From Trachythela sp. YZ-2020 (taxonomy: Eukaryota > Cnidaria > Anthozoa > Malacalcyonacea > Clavulariidae), in NCBI GenBank assembly GCA_016169945.1, contig JADLSH010000355.1:4367182-4431181 (forward strand): a stretch of 64,000 bases of DNA, given 5' to 3'. A model generated the notes under the pieces. It worked only from the letters and a program-made list of their open reading frames with translations, was not told the origin of the DNA and searched no databases. Below are positions 47,201-58,925 of the stretch, piece by piece. Both the position numbers and the translations under genes were made by a program. Within the stretch, counting starts at the first letter, position 1. Each line of letters opens with the position of its first letter.

Positions 47201-47604
47201 TTTTCAGTAGCAGGAAAACAAAGCCTTCGTATCTGACATAAAAATTTTAGTGGAAATTAAAAACGTCAATGTTTAGCACAAGACCAAACAATGAGTATTT
47301 TGTTTTTACCACATTCTCCAGACAGAACAAACGTAAACTTCTACTAAAATATCACACATATTACATGCCTGTACAAACCCTGATATATATAATGAGCTTA
47401 TAATGCCCACTGGCATGCCGATTATCGCCACTCTAAAACAAACAGTACACCATAATCAACTATATTTCCATTTTGTGGCCATCACATATCCAACCCAATC
47501 TTTTCAAGTCCAAGGATCCAGCTGCTTCTGGGCGACCAATTGTCTTCAATTGTTGTCATCAAAATATTTGAATGAATGAAGCTAAAGCGCTGCTTTTAAA
47601 CACA

Positions 47605-47915
47605 GGGATGGATCCAGCTTGATTTGATGGGGAGTGCTAAGCAGGGCGTGGTCGGTGACCGAGGAAGGGTGAATCACCACTTAGGACCCCCTACAGGGTC
47701 AAGGGAGTTATCTTGCCAGAAATTTTTTGAAAAATAAGACTGTCTAGATGGTCAAAAAGGCCCATCAATGGCCCAATACTATATTTTTGTTTGATAAAAG
47801 CCCTGTCAAATCCAAAATTTGGATTTGATATGGGAATTGGCACCCCTCCTGTACCCCCCTTGGCCAAGGCTAGGAGGGGTGCGCACCCCCCAGTAAATCC
47901 ATCCCTGTTGTATTA
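47605..47915. repeat. GGATGGATCCAGCTTGAT element, copy 3
   Basis: The best-preserved copy, with CCCCCTTGGCCAAGGCTAGG and an ATGGATTTACTGG-type end (minus strand). Confidence 0.6.
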
Positions 47916-48097
47916 GAAGGAAAATCAAGTTACTCATTGTCTAGCATTTCGTCCATCATTGTGAACAGGTAAGTGCTAGACAATTTCACATGAAAAATTG
48001 CGCACAGATGTGCATGGCGACTGAAGGCGACTTAACGCTCAACTGAGCGTCTTGTTCACTTTTAATACTGCCAGTTGACCATCATCTGTTGCACAAT

Positions 48098-48484
48098 AGG
48101 GCCATTTATACGGGAGAAAATAAGTCGCGACTTAGATAAGACGCGTCTTATATAAGACACGAACACACTCGTATAAAGGTCAAATTCTAATACGTGGCGA
48201 CTTACTGTGGAACAGTCTGAACCCCTGTTCTTATTTAAGTCGCGACTTATTAGAATTTGACCATTTACACGAGTGTGTTCGCGTCTTATATAAGACGCGT
48301 CTTCAGTTTCCACTTTGCACTCGTACATGAAGCTGAAATTTTTTCTTTTTTCTTTATCCAATCCAGTTCCACATGGTTCCAGTTGAGACCAAAGACAAAA
48401 ATGAAAATACGCTTTCGCAAAAAAAATTCAAGTGAAAAAACGCATATAAGTCGCGACTTATTTTCTCCCGTATAAATGGCCCTA
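48098..48484. mobile_element. Foldback MITE just downstream of CENP-U
   Basis: TAGGGCCATTTATACGGGAG...AAATAAGTCGCGACTTA is inverted at the right end. A second, internal palindrome carries TTATATAAGACGCGTCTT and ACACGAGTGTGTTCG. It begins about 65 bp beyond the CENP-U stop codon. Confidence 0.75.
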
Positions 48485-48547
48485 AAGTAGTACTCGTGAA
48501 GTCCACTCATATACTTTTTATACTCAACTACCATATTTTTTTATATT

Positions 48548-48673
48548 CTATGTGCTATTTTTGTCCAACCATAATTGCAACTCATCGTTAATATTTCTTA
48601 GCTGTCTCTCTGTGGATAGATAACCGCTGGCTTCACATAGTAATGACGGCAGACTCTCGTCGCCACGACATTC
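48548..48673 (-). CDS. CENPU: CENP-U terminal exon
   Basis: Acceptor TCTGTTTATTAAG, phase 0, 41 codons plus TAG at 48548-48550. LPSLLCEASGYLSTERQLRN followed by INDELQLWLDK matches the conserved C-terminus of CENP-U. Another frame (NVVATRVCRHYYVK...) is also open but does not match the phase of the preceding exon. Confidence 0.8.
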   Translation of the reverse strand, partial: ECRGDESLPSLLCEASGYLSTERQLRNINDELQLWLDKNST

Positions 48674-51600
48674 CTTAATAAACAGAAGGCGAATAAAACA
48701 AAGTAAAGTAAATGTGTGTAAATTTGTACAAAACTATAAACAATAGAGGGGTTTCGCGTTAAATAATAAACTTTTAAAATCCAGATTATTGCGCAGATAC
48801 TTAAGCAGGTTTTATCCATCGTTATGAAGAACATTCCACAAAAAATTAGGTTTGTGCAATTATTCTTTCCAGAGTTACGGAGTTTTTAGTAATAGAATTA
48901 CTGACGTCAGCATTATTTCAAAAGTCGTTACACGCTATTGTTTAGGCACATGCAGCGTAACTTTAAAATGTTGGTTTGGCTTTCAAACGGATCATTAATC
49001 TGTTTCAAATTACAGTTGTAGCATTTTGGCTGAAGCGCTTTGAAATATTGGCATCATTCGACCATTTTGACCATCATTTGTCAGATTTGACCAAGAACAT
49101 GGCGGCCAAAATACAAATGTGCAAGTATGACTGTATTTTTCAAATAAAATATTCAAATTGAACTTACAAAAAGATAAGGCACATAACTACTGATGAATAA
49201 CCAAACTTTATGCATCAAATTACGTTATACAAAATAGCTTTATCGGTCATTTCTCTAATATCATGCTGACGTCAGCAGCATATTAAAAACTCTATAACTC
49301 AGGAAGGAATATTTGTATCAACCTAGAAATTTTGAATAAAACTGGGTGTAATGATCTACAGAACATATAAAATAATCAGCTTTTCAACTTTCGTGTTTAA
49401 TATATTACAAATTTTGTGACGCTACATGAATCCCTCTATTTGACCATTTCAATGGTCTAGAACAAATAGAATATGGTAGTATAGAACAGTTGTGGATCCA
49501 GCCAGGTATTTAGGGTGGTACTGGGCAAGCATGCGAGGACACCGAAATATCGCTTGAAATATATTTGATGCTTCATATTAACTGGCTTCATTTTCTGATA
49601 AATAGGCTGGTTCTCAAAAAAGAACAACTTCTGTAGTTTAAGTGAAGTGGAAAGGACGTTCTAAGGGCAGTTAGAAGCTGGTATATACCTAATTTGATAC
49701 TATAATGCATAACCGAAAACATACTCTTTTAAACTGTTGTTTAATTAGTTCTCAACAAAAATATATTTTATTAAATGGCTCAGCCTGTCGCCAAAAGCAG
49801 TGATTTTTTATGTGGGTTATTAAATACTCTATAAAACAAGTTATATAACTCACACGTTACAAGAGATATCAAAATATTGAAAATTCAAATCATGTGGAAT
49901 CAAGCAAATATTGCAACAAGTGAACTGCATCTTTACCTCTTCACCATGGCCTACGTCGCTTTTTCTCAAGTTGTCTTGAAATCTTTCAAACTCATTAAGA
50001 AAATTGTACGCCTCTTCCTTGCTCTACATAAAACAACACAATGTTACCATGTATTTGACGGCCGAATACATTGTAATTTTGCCTCTTTTATACACTTTTG
50101 AGGGCTAGATTGGGCTATGTTATTTATCAAAGTAGGAAAACAAAGGAAACATGCATGCTCTGTTGGCGAGTAACGCGCTAAATGTGTTTACATGGGGAAT
50201 GTGTTTACATGGGATTTCTGCCGGGATCTCGCCATGACGAGTTACCCGGTTGTGTCATGTAAACAGTCACCCGGGAAAACTATAAGTTTCTATATACGGG
50301 CCTCCATATAAACAGGCTCTAAAACATCATGACAAGGTGCGCCCCCTCCCGGTGAAGAAAAAGTCTAAACCATAAACCCCCAGCCAGTGCATAATGCACT
50401 GCAACAACCAGTGCATAATGCCATGCATTATTGCAACAATCTACAGTGGTGGTGAATGGGTGGAATTCGCATAAAAAATATGCACCCCTCTTTCGGATGG
50501 GCTTGCATTCGCCCCTGAATATATTACCGCTCATATCACTCTCACCTTAAAGTGTTATATAAATTATATGAGTTATTTCCCCACCCACCTTAATCCGTTT
50601 CTCCATTGTGTTACATTCAGATTTTAGTTTATCCAACCTCGTCTCCGTTCTAAATAATTGTTACTTGGGTGATCAGTAAATTTCCTAACCAATAACTAAA
50701 GCTGCCTTGTACCCAGGCGTCTCCAGAGCACTATTTAGCGTCGTTTTGTGTAAAAAAGAGCGGGGCGAGAGACGCGCTTATGATGGATTTCCATGAAATA
50801 TTGCAATGGTGAGCGAAGCCCGAAGGGGTCCCTACAGCATTATAGCGTCTGGGTACGAGGCAGTAACTGAGAGATTGCATCTTTCTGTTCTATAGCCATA
50901 GGTTTCAATTTTTAAACCTTTGTACACTGTTTAAACATCTGTAACTAGCCTCGTTCCCAGGCTTTAACTCGTACGCATTCCGTCCAGGTTTCACCTCGCG
51001 CGCACCCCACGAAGCAGCGTAGTAAGCCATATCGAAACGCCTGGGGACGAAGCTGAACTTTCCCAACCTTATTTCTGCAATACTGCAGACAGTATAGAAG
51101 CTGGTATACGGTTTTCAGTGACGAAGTGTGATTTCGATGGGAATCAACATCAAGTTTTTATGTTGAAAATGTACGTGCCTATGATTTTGCAGTATTAACC
51201 ACTGGAGAGCTACAGAGGTGCTATTTCAGAATTCAAAGCATGCATTTATATAATTATAGAGATTACTCTTTTCTTTTATCTTGAATATCCAACAGTTCTT
51301 GTCTCATTTTCTTGAGTCTAGAATTTGTCTACAAGAGAAACGAACCGTACAGTCAAAGAGCATGTGGCTTAGTAAATTCTAAAGTATACCTCTAAAACGG
51401 GGAGGCTTTTATTATAGAAGGCGTTTATTTGAGTTGAGGGGGGGCCCAATAGGTCATTTACGGTTCCCAATTTTCATTCCAAGATCTTATAATTGACGAT
51501 TGGTGTTTTAACGAACTTTAATAAAGTATGTAGTAAACAACTATAATTACCTTTGTCGTTGCAGACTGTAAATATTTCTTTTCTTTATAAATATCAATCT

Positions 51601-54600
51601 GAAAAAATCATATGGAGTAAGATCGGTTAAAAACCGGTTATGTATACCACATGTAACTGTACGTTTGTAAACTAAATACAACCAACATAAGGTAATATAT
51701 AAGGTAGAATCATAGTTAATAGCAGAGTGCTTGTATACTACATATAAGCTCCCTGATTAATAGTGTTAATGTTAAGGTACTTAATGCAGTGTTACTGTGT
51801 ACACAGTGGCGGATTACCAAGTAGGCAGAGTTGGGCTGAAGCCAACAGGCCTGGGCTTTCAAGAGGCCCGTGATTTTCAGAGAATGCACTTTTTATTAGA
51901 ATTATTACTATTTTTGACATTAGTTCAGCAAAACAGCCTCAGAAAGCGGGAAAGAGCATTTCCGAGACCTTGAATTTGGAAATATTTAGGAGGAACATGG
52001 CCTAGAACAAGCCAGTATGTTTAGCTGGAGCAGGTTTGAGACCTTGCGAGTTGCGGCGGGGGACCGGACCACCGGCGGAACCCTTTTGAGCAATTGGGCC
52101 TGAGAAAGTCAATTTTGGCAATAATCAGTTAAAAATCAATCGGACTCTCTTTTCCTAATGTTTTTGCTGGCATCAATTGATGAATTTGTGTCTTCAAATA
52201 CGACACCTATTAAATCTGGTCGGCATATATTTCAAAAAAATACTGAAATTTTCTTCTATACTAGCGTGCACAAGACCTTCTGATCCATAATGCCGTTACC
52301 TCGGATCACAACATCTGACACCCATGGCCTAGAAGATGTGTCACCGTTCATAGACGTGAGAATATCATTCTCAAGGCCCGCGAATTTTACTTAGCCTACA
52401 TGCCCCCATAACTGGTAATCCGTCACTGTATGTACGTACCGTATCACTGAATATTTGTCGAATTTGAATGAATGCTTCTCTGACCATTTTTTTGTTTGAT
52501 GGTGAATCTGTTTTGCTCCTAAAGTAAAATTTAAGAAAATCAACTTTGATTATGAAAACCATTAATTAAGTGCTGTTTAACGCCAGAGTTGCCAGACGCT
52601 TTTAACCTTTCTGCGGGTAGGAAATAATTTTGGAATTTCCCAAAATAAGTGGAAATTTTCCAACATGCAGGCTTTTGCCTGGGTATGTTTGCCAGCTGGC
52701 CAATGCAGTACTGCTAGTCTGACTGAGTGCTGACCGTTGCCACTAATAATAGCCTGACTAGTCTATAGAAATTACTAGCTACTTTGTAATGTTTTATTCA
52801 GTGTTTCACCTTCAACCTTCTTCATTGCCAGTAAACTTTCCTCGTGGGTGGTACCCGCACGCCCGCAACTTTTTTACAACTCTGTATAACGCGCTATTCA
52901 ATCAATCATTCAAATATTTCTTCAAGCAGCCATACGGCCCTTGCAGGAGATTCGAGATGTTAACCCTATGTGACAATCCCCTAACAATCCCCTTGTTCCT
53001 TGCAATGCTATTCATATTTTTTCTATTTATGCTAAGATGATCAAATACATACAAAAACTACATACTTTATTTCTAATGCAACCTCTTCAATGTTAGTCAG
53101 GACGATGTCTAAATCAGTGACATCTGTAGCACCTCCTTTCCTGCCTCTGTCAGCATTGAACAGACGCACGAAATTTTGAGCTGAAATGTAGAACAAATTT
53201 GATCCACTAATTAAGGTGGTCTTGTAAAAAATTCATAACAAATTTCAGTGTCTGTATTTTCAAACATTTGGATGAAAATAATAGGATATAATTTCCTGAC
53301 ACTAAATGCATGAACTGCATACGTGCTGATACCATGGTAATCAAACGCCCCCAACAGACTGATAAAGCGCGCTTGTTCGGGACAGAATAGCAAAATAATT
53401 TGGTTTAAAGTACAGCCAATTGGTATATCCAATATTCTTGAATAGATATGCTCTTTTACTCTAACATTTTGGCCTTCTATCTTCAACTTCACTTCATTGA
53501 AACGAATACTTACGTAAAATGCTAATGGTTATCAAACTATAGGCTATTTTATATAGGCTATTTTTTTATTCAAGAAACATTTCTAACTTCAACTTCACTT
53601 CATTGAAATAATACTTACGATAAAATGGTAACGGTTATCAAATTAGTTTAATGCCGTTTTTAGCAGCATGAAAATGCGAATGGCATATATCAAAATTTAA
53701 GTTACACATCGCTGAATGCAAAGAAACTTGTTTTATTTTTTAAGTTATACTAAATCAAACAGTCGTACTTTTTTTTTGCGCCACCCGGCATATTTATAAT
53801 TTATTATCTCAAACGTTTAATTTACTTGAAACGATGCCAAAATTCGTTCAATTAAATTCGCTTTGTAACAAACCATGTCGCTTTCATATGATTATTCGAG
53901 GTTCACATCATAGCTTTATTAGTAATTATACAACACGAAAATGTTTGGCCTGATTGATTCAGTATTAAAGTCAGTGGAGTGTTCGGCAACTTGTAAAATG
54001 ATCACTTGAGGAAAACGAGTTTAATGTTTTTGCATATATTAGAATAACTTACATAGAACAATATAATAGAAGGGACAAGAGAATCAACCAACCACATACC
54101 ATTAATTGCTTAGGGTAAAATCATGGTTTTGCCCTAAAAAGCTGCGGGATAAGCTGTATATCTCGGTTTTGCGTACACTTTTGCGTTTAAAATTATACAG
54201 ATCTGATAAAGAAGGCTGTAACGATTCCATTTTTTAAATTTTTTTTAAAAATGACTAATATTGGATTTTTTATCCAAGACCACCCTAAGAGCTGCATTCA
54301 CAGTAGCGGACCTGGACTGGATTAGCAAAGCAGTCACCTTCAATGCAATGACGAACACTGGGGGTGGGGAAAGAGAGCGGGAGGAGAAGAGTGGCAAAGG
54401 GCGACCACCTCCAAAAATAAGTGCGACCAGGCCTTGTCCAGTGATTTGCATGAATTGCGTTCGCATTTTCACAATAACGATACCTTCATATTCTTCTTCA
54501 TCAAAACGAGGCTGCTTCTTCTCCTTCGTCCTACGATCAAAGACAACTCTCTTCCTTGCTGCTGAACGAGGTTGTTTACTGTGCAGTCCAGATTTCAAAC

Positions 54601-57220
54601 CAACGCTTTGCGGTGGGGACTGATGATTTGGAAAGGAAAAAGAAAAATTGGACACACACTTTGATTGGACACATCATTTCTTGAGCATTTGTGTTTTGGC
54701 CGCCATGTTGGATGGCAGGTGGATGCCATCCAACGTGGCCGCCAAAAAAACAAATGCTTAAAGAAAGAAGTGTTTTGTTAGACATGTTTATATTCTGTTT
54801 ACTATGATACTATATATTGCTTTTAAAAGCTAAATTCATACACCCTTCATAACTATACACTACGTATACTTTTACACTATTATTTCTTTATCAGGTGTAA
54901 ATTCTATACGTTTATTTTATCTAACTAACAACAGTTATTTGCGATATAGATTAATAAATAAATAGAATTTACACTCGATACCCATCTACAAAAACCCTTC
55001 ACTATTATTCAAATCGAGTGAGATGCCAAATAAAATTCTAATATTTGATTTCATAACTCTAACATTACCATCATATATACTATATACATGAACTTGTGGT
55101 TAGAGTCGACAGCTGGACTTGGCGAGTGCTGGCACCGGAAGGGCCGGGGGCTGTGTTCAATTCCTGCCAGGGACCTATAGTTGCATTTTTCGCAACTGTT
55201 CCTGGTTAGGTCTAATAAACGTATAGAATTTACACTCGATAATTTCCATCTACAAAAAACCTCCAACTATTTCTTTATCATTCAGTTTTATCTATAAAAC
55301 ATTTCTCTCTATAGGTCTCTTACCATCCGTTTCTTACTCCAGTGATAAGAGGAAATAGGATTAGCCGATGAAAACCTGCGGTGTTTGGCAAAGTCGAACT
55401 GTAAGCACTGTTCTAATGAAATTAGTCCAGTCAATATTACTTATTTCAAGTATATATAATTATGTACCTTATTCCTTTGTGGTATCTTTTCTTGAAATAT
55501 GTTCAAATCATCATCATCACTATCATCTTTTTCATGACAATCTTGCTGTTTTCCTGTATATATTCGAGCAACATGAAGTAGTTGCAAAACACCACAATCA
55601 GTAAATTTTAGGGCTGTTCGGTATACCGATCTACCGAAAATATCGGTATGTTATCTCATACCTAGCGTAAAAGCGGCTTTCCTATTGGCTCCGAAGAGGT
55701 ACGTTCAATCCCGAGTCCACCAGCTGACGTATGTTTAGGAGGTGGGTTCGGGATCGATGTATTTTCAAAATGGCCGCCGAAATTTGTTCGGCAGGTTCAT
55801 AAACCTTGGCAATGTTTTCGCAGAATGTGTGCATTTTCTCTTTTCAAGGATAAGGGAGCATTGTAGATAATTTTTTTAGCTTCAATTTAAGCCTAAGTTT
55901 GTTTGTTTGCGTAGAATGTTGGCGGCTAAAATGTTCGTTATCCAAACAAGAAATTATATACTAAAATGCGTAATTTCTCCAGTACCTTTTCCCGAAATGG
56001 CATGAGATAAAAACCAAACATACTTGCAGGGAGGTGAGTCCGGGATTTGACGCACCTCGGGTGGCTGATAGCTGTCCGAACCTACCTCGTTTCGCTCGGA
56101 ACCAGAACTTAAGAGAATATTTATGCCTTAAATTCTTCCCCCTTCTCTAGATCAAAACGTTTTTGACCCCCCTGTATATAGGTGTGTAACTTTATACAGT
56201 TGGTAGAGCATTGGACTAGCAAACCAAAGGTCGCAAGTTCAATTCCCATCAGAGTAACATCATCAAAATTGTTTAAAGTTACCAGCTAAAATGGACTCTG
56301 AAACTTACTTGGCGACGACTTCTTTAAAGTGTTATCAAGGACAGTTTTTGAAACAGTTTCTTCACCGCCAGGTAAACTCCTCTCTACACTAGCATGTTGA
56401 GGTAATTCATCTTTCATTGGACTATCGTCAACTGCCATAGGTAATACGTCATCAAACTCTAGTGATGCGTCATGGGATATGTCTGATGAAGGCTCAGCGC
56501 CAACGTCATTCCTATTTGACGTAGTAGTAGCAAGTGGCGCCATATCTGAAAGGAAAATTAACCCATTAATGCCAAGAAGTCTTCTCTTGACGAGTGAATT
56601 GCCTAGGGTTAGACAGAGTACAATTATCTGGTAATATGCCTGCACCGCACCGCACCGGACCATTGAACTATAATAGACTGGAACGCTAACGCAGGGGGGG
56701 AATTGAAGCCAGCTTAATTCAGTTTTTCTGAGTTTGAGTTGAAATACTTAACGCCGAACATTGGGCTGTATATGAAATTGAAGCTATTAAAAAGTTATAT
56801 TTGATATAAAAACTTCAAGACTTTAGGTAAAAGGGAAATACTTAGTTTTTGTATTTGTTAAGTATTTCCATTTTGCTTAAAGTCTTGAAGTTTTTATATC
56901 AAATAGAACTTTTTAATAGCTTCAATGTTGGAAAATTTCCAGTTATCTTGAGGAAGGTTGGGAAAACGCAAAATCCTACCAAGAGGATAGGTTGAAAATG
57001 TTTTGAACTCTGCTCGGTGACTCTGTTTTGACAGCAATATACATACCATCATCAGATACGGAAGGAACATTGACATCATCATTTTCATTGTCAGACATTG
57101 ATTGAACATCTTGAAACCCCAGTGGTTCATGGGACAGTTCTGGTGACTTGGAGCCAGGATGTGCAATGTCAGTCCTAATATAATATACAGATACGGCGGT
57201 TGACTGTTGTGTAAAACTAC
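48548..57220 (-). CDS. CENPU: CENP-U homologue, inner-kinetochore (CCAN) subunit; 11 exons, N-terminus incomplete (about 403 aa seen)
   Basis: Exons on the minus strand: 57047-57220, 56309-56545, 55468-55553, 54484-54619, 53066-53180, 52440-52518, 51551-51598, 51267-51328, 50589-50649, 49937-50023, 48548-48673 (TAG). All are GT..AG with matching phases 1,1,0,1,2,0,0,2,0,0. The N-terminal half is acidic and Ser-rich (SMSDNENDDVNVPSVSDD, DDSDDDDL) with a basic patch (SAARKRVVFDRRTKEKK). The C-terminal half aligns with vertebrate CENP-U: TDVTDLDIVL, SRLKKMRQELLDIQDKR, AYNFLNEFERFQDNL, and the end ESLPSLLCEA...ERQLRNINDEL, versus SSLPALLFKA...ESHLRNINHQL in human. CENP-U pairs with CENP-Q in the CENP-O/P/Q/U/R complex at centromeres. 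Total length resembles human (418 aa). Confidence 0.83.
49937..51598 (-). CDS. CENPU: CENP-U coiled-coil exons (four small exons)
   Basis: Exons 51551-51598, 51267-51328, 50589-50649 and 49937-50023 encode one continuous coiled coil rich in Lys/Glu with Leu/Ile heptads (RLKKMRQELLDIQD, TRLDKLKSECNTMEKRIK, EEAYNFLNEFERFQDNLRKS). In vertebrate CENP-U the equivalent coil mediates pairing with CENP-Q. Confidence 0.8.
50170..50330. repeat. GTTTACATGGG repeat
   Basis: Includes GTTTACATGG and CATGTAAAC in inverted orientation and ATCTCGCCATGACGAG, resembling the family at 60438-60932. In a CENP-U intron. Confidence 0.4.
53066..53180 (-). CDS. CENPU: CENP-U exon with conserved TDLDIVL segment
   Basis: Acceptor CTACATTTCAG, donor AATAAA|GTATGT, phases 1 to 2. 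It encodes NFVRLFNADRGRKGG and ATDVTDLDIVLTNIEEVALE, the counterpart of TSDIKELNIVLPEFEK in human CENP-U. Exon 52440-52518 continues it. Confidence 0.78.
54484..54619 (-). CDS. CENPU: CENP-U basic linker exon
   Basis: Acceptor TCCTTTCCAAATCATCAG, donor TGAAG|GTATCG, phases 0 to 1. It encodes a strongly basic stretch (RSAARKRVVFDRRTKEKKQP) followed by FDEEEYE. The plus strand also holds a long open frame here, judged a shadow. Confidence 0.7.
54640..54780. repeat. Imperfect palindrome GGCCGCCATGTTGGATGGCA
   Basis: AAGCATTTGTTTTTTTGGCGGCC-type arms flank a GGATGGCAGGTGGATGCCATCC centre. In a CENP-U intron. Confidence 0.5.
54950..55265. mobile_element. GAATTTACACTCGATA element
   Basis: GAATTTACACTCGATA and CATCTACAAAAA occur twice (54964, 55217), with the TTGCATTTTTCGCAACTGTTCC and TGGTTAGGTCTAATAAACG core between, as in 37495-37760. 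Confidence 0.5.
55468..55553 (-). CDS. CENPU: CENP-U acidic linker exon
   Basis: Acceptor GAATATATACAG, donor AATAAG|GTACAT, phases 1 to 0; it is the only exon I found that converts phase between its neighbours. It encodes CHEKDDSDDDDLNIFQEK, a disordered acidic run. Confidence 0.65.
56195..56262 (+). other. Degenerate tRNA-like sequence
   Basis: CAGTTGGTAGAGCATTGGAC (A-box and D-arm-like), an anticodon-like loop CTAGCAA within TTGG..CCAA, and GGTCGCAAGTTCAATTCC (B-box-like). The acceptor and T stems pair poorly, so this is a SINE head or tRNA pseudogene, not a working tRNA. Confidence 0.4.
56309..56545 (-). CDS. CENPU: CENP-U N-terminal disordered exon
   Basis: Acceptor TTTTCCTTTCAG, donor CCAA|GTAAGT, phase 1-1, 78 codons rich in Ser, Asp, Pro and Glu (SSDISHDASLEFDDVLPMAV) with no folded motif. 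Its assignment to CENP-U rests on continuous phase, acidic composition and position. Confidence 0.65.
56810..56925. repeat. Palindrome TTGATATAAAAACTTCAAGAC
   Basis: GAAGCTATTAAAAAGTT...AAGACTTTAGG at the left is inverted at the right (CTTAAAGTCTTGAAGTT...AACTTTTTAATAGCTTC). In a CENP-U intron. Confidence 0.65.
57047..57220 (-). CDS. CENPU: CENP-U upstream exon, acceptor inside a foldback element
   Basis: Donor GATGATG|GTATGT. The acceptor TTTTTCAG|G at 57220 lies in a palindromic MITE, so the first 28 nt are element-derived. A second acceptor (TTATATTAG, exon edge 57174) lies just outside the element and gives the same frame. It encodes an acidic stretch ending VNVPSVSDD. The true start codon lies further upstream and was not found. 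Confidence 0.55.
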
Positions 57221-57359
57221 CTGAAAAATAGAATGACAACTTCGACGTTTCGAGCGAAGGCCCTTCGTTATACTAACTTCCAGACGAAGGGCATTCGCTC
57301 GAAACGTCGAAGTTCTTATTGTATTTTTCAGGTAGTTTTACACAACAGTCAACCGCCGT
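57193..57359. mobile_element. Palindromic MITE carrying a splice acceptor on both strands
   Basis: ACGGCGGTTGACTGTTGTGT...GAACTTCGACGTTTCGAGCG is inverted at the right end. Both arms contain a polypyrimidine tract and CAG (TTTTTCAGGTAG) in outward-reading orientation. The minus-strand copy supplies the acceptor of CENP-U exon 57047-57220. Confidence 0.7.
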
Positions 57360-57561
57360 GTTTACTCTACCCACAATATACTCTACCCACACTGGCACCG
57401 CACGTTTATAATATACAGAGCATGAATATATATATATAGGTGTTCATAAGCTGTCTTAGTTTGCACGACAGTAGAACCCCGCTATTCTCGAACAGTCAAG
57501 GAAGACAACAAAAAGTGCAAGATGGCGGGGGTACGGGGCAACCGAATCAGTTTCAAATTAC

Positions 57562-58005
57562 AAAAAATAATTAAAATAATTATTCATAATTAAAATAATT
57601 ATTCATAATTAAAATAATTATTCATAATTAAAATAATTATTCATAATTAAAATAATTATTCATAATTAAAATAATTATTCATAATTAAAATAATTATTCA
57701 TAATTAAAATAATTATTCATGATTAAAATAATTATTCATAATTAAAATAATTATTCATAATTAAAATAATTATTCATAATTAAAATAATTATTCATAATT
57801 ATTAAAATAATTATTCATAATTATTCATGATTAAAATAATTATTCATAATTATTCATGATTAAAATAATTATTCATAATTATTCATAAATTATATTCATA
57901 AATAATTATTCATAATTAAAATAATTATTCATAATTAAAATAATTATTCATAATTAAAATAATTATTCATAATTAAAATAATTATTCATAATTAAAATAA
58001 TTATA
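57562..58005. repeat. 19-bp AT-only minisatellite (AATTAAAATAATTATTCAT)
   Basis: About 22 units of 19 bp, nearly pure A/T with one C per unit, plus higher-order variants with an extra AATTATTC near 57795-57895. Units are self-complementary in part (AATAATTATT). Confidence 0.9.
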
Positions 58006-58679
58006 GAGATAGCGAGAAGTTCCATGCAGTTAACCAAGTTCGAGATAACCGAGTCAAAATGATTGAAATAGTATGGGAAAATCCTCGGGAAATGGGTTTC
58101 AAGTTCAAGATAGCGGGAAGTTCGGGATAAGCAAGTTCGACATAGCGGGGTTCAACTGCACCTGAAAAGTTTAACAACACTTGGAACTTCAGGATGTAAA
58201 CATTCGTTGTTTCTAATCTTTTTCAAGTAGTTCAGACACCAACCACGGTAGTATATAAATTATTACAATTATATTCTAATAAACTACACAAGGAAGAATA
58301 ACCATAGGACACGAAGTCTCTTTCGAGGTTAACTGCCTTACGCTCCCAATAACAGTAAAGAAAGAGTTAGTATACATACAAACTCCCTTGAACACTAAAA
58401 TAGATAGATAGTTCAGAGTTGAGCAAGTCTAATATGAGCACGAGTTCATAGTATTAATTCTACGACATTTAGTCACTAACCTTGATGAGGCTTGAGCACT
58501 TTGTACACTAAAAGGACTAATCTATATATTTCAAAAATAATATTACAGAATGAGTAATCATGACTATTTAAGTCTGGCGGTTGGCTCTAACTTTACGGAC
58601 TTACGGTAGATGCGGTTAGCACGCTGCCGCATTACTACTGAGTTGAAGGTCGAGGGTAGGAGAGTTAAGCACTGGTCAA

Positions 58680-58925
58680 ACGAATATGGCATTGATGAGA
58701 GTCAGCAAGCGACAGTTTCATCAACTCTCATGCCCCAGTCAAACGAGTTCCATGAGAATTGACTGGATATTACCGCGCGCAGCAGTGAACGTGCAAAAAC
58801 TCTCATCAACTCCCATCAAAATTTGAACCAGCTCAAAATTGATGACAGTACACGAGAATCGACGAGAGTTGACGAAACGCAAGCGACAGTTCTCTCACAA
58901 CTCTCATCCTCGTTTGACCGGGGCT
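58680..58925. repeat. AACTCTCATCAA repeat family, copy 4 (longest)
   Basis: Starts GCACTGGTCAAACGA and ends CTCGTTTGACCGGGGC, with internal GACAGTTTCATCAACTCTCAT and AAAACTCTCATCAACTC. Confidence 0.6.

Noticed and set aside
48598..48834. Frame NVVATRVCRHYYVKP as a paralogue of the orphan TM gene tail
   Set aside because: Superficially like VCCIHCFKR, but the phase-matched frame gives the CENP-U C-terminus with clear homology.
54261..54623. 120-codon plus-strand frame
   Set aside because: Antisense shadow of the CENP-U basic exon and adjacent intron; no splice or start context.
56195..56262. Functional tRNA-Ala (AGC)
   Set aside because: The anticodon-like loop is present but the acceptor and T stems do not pair; more likely a SINE head or pseudogene.
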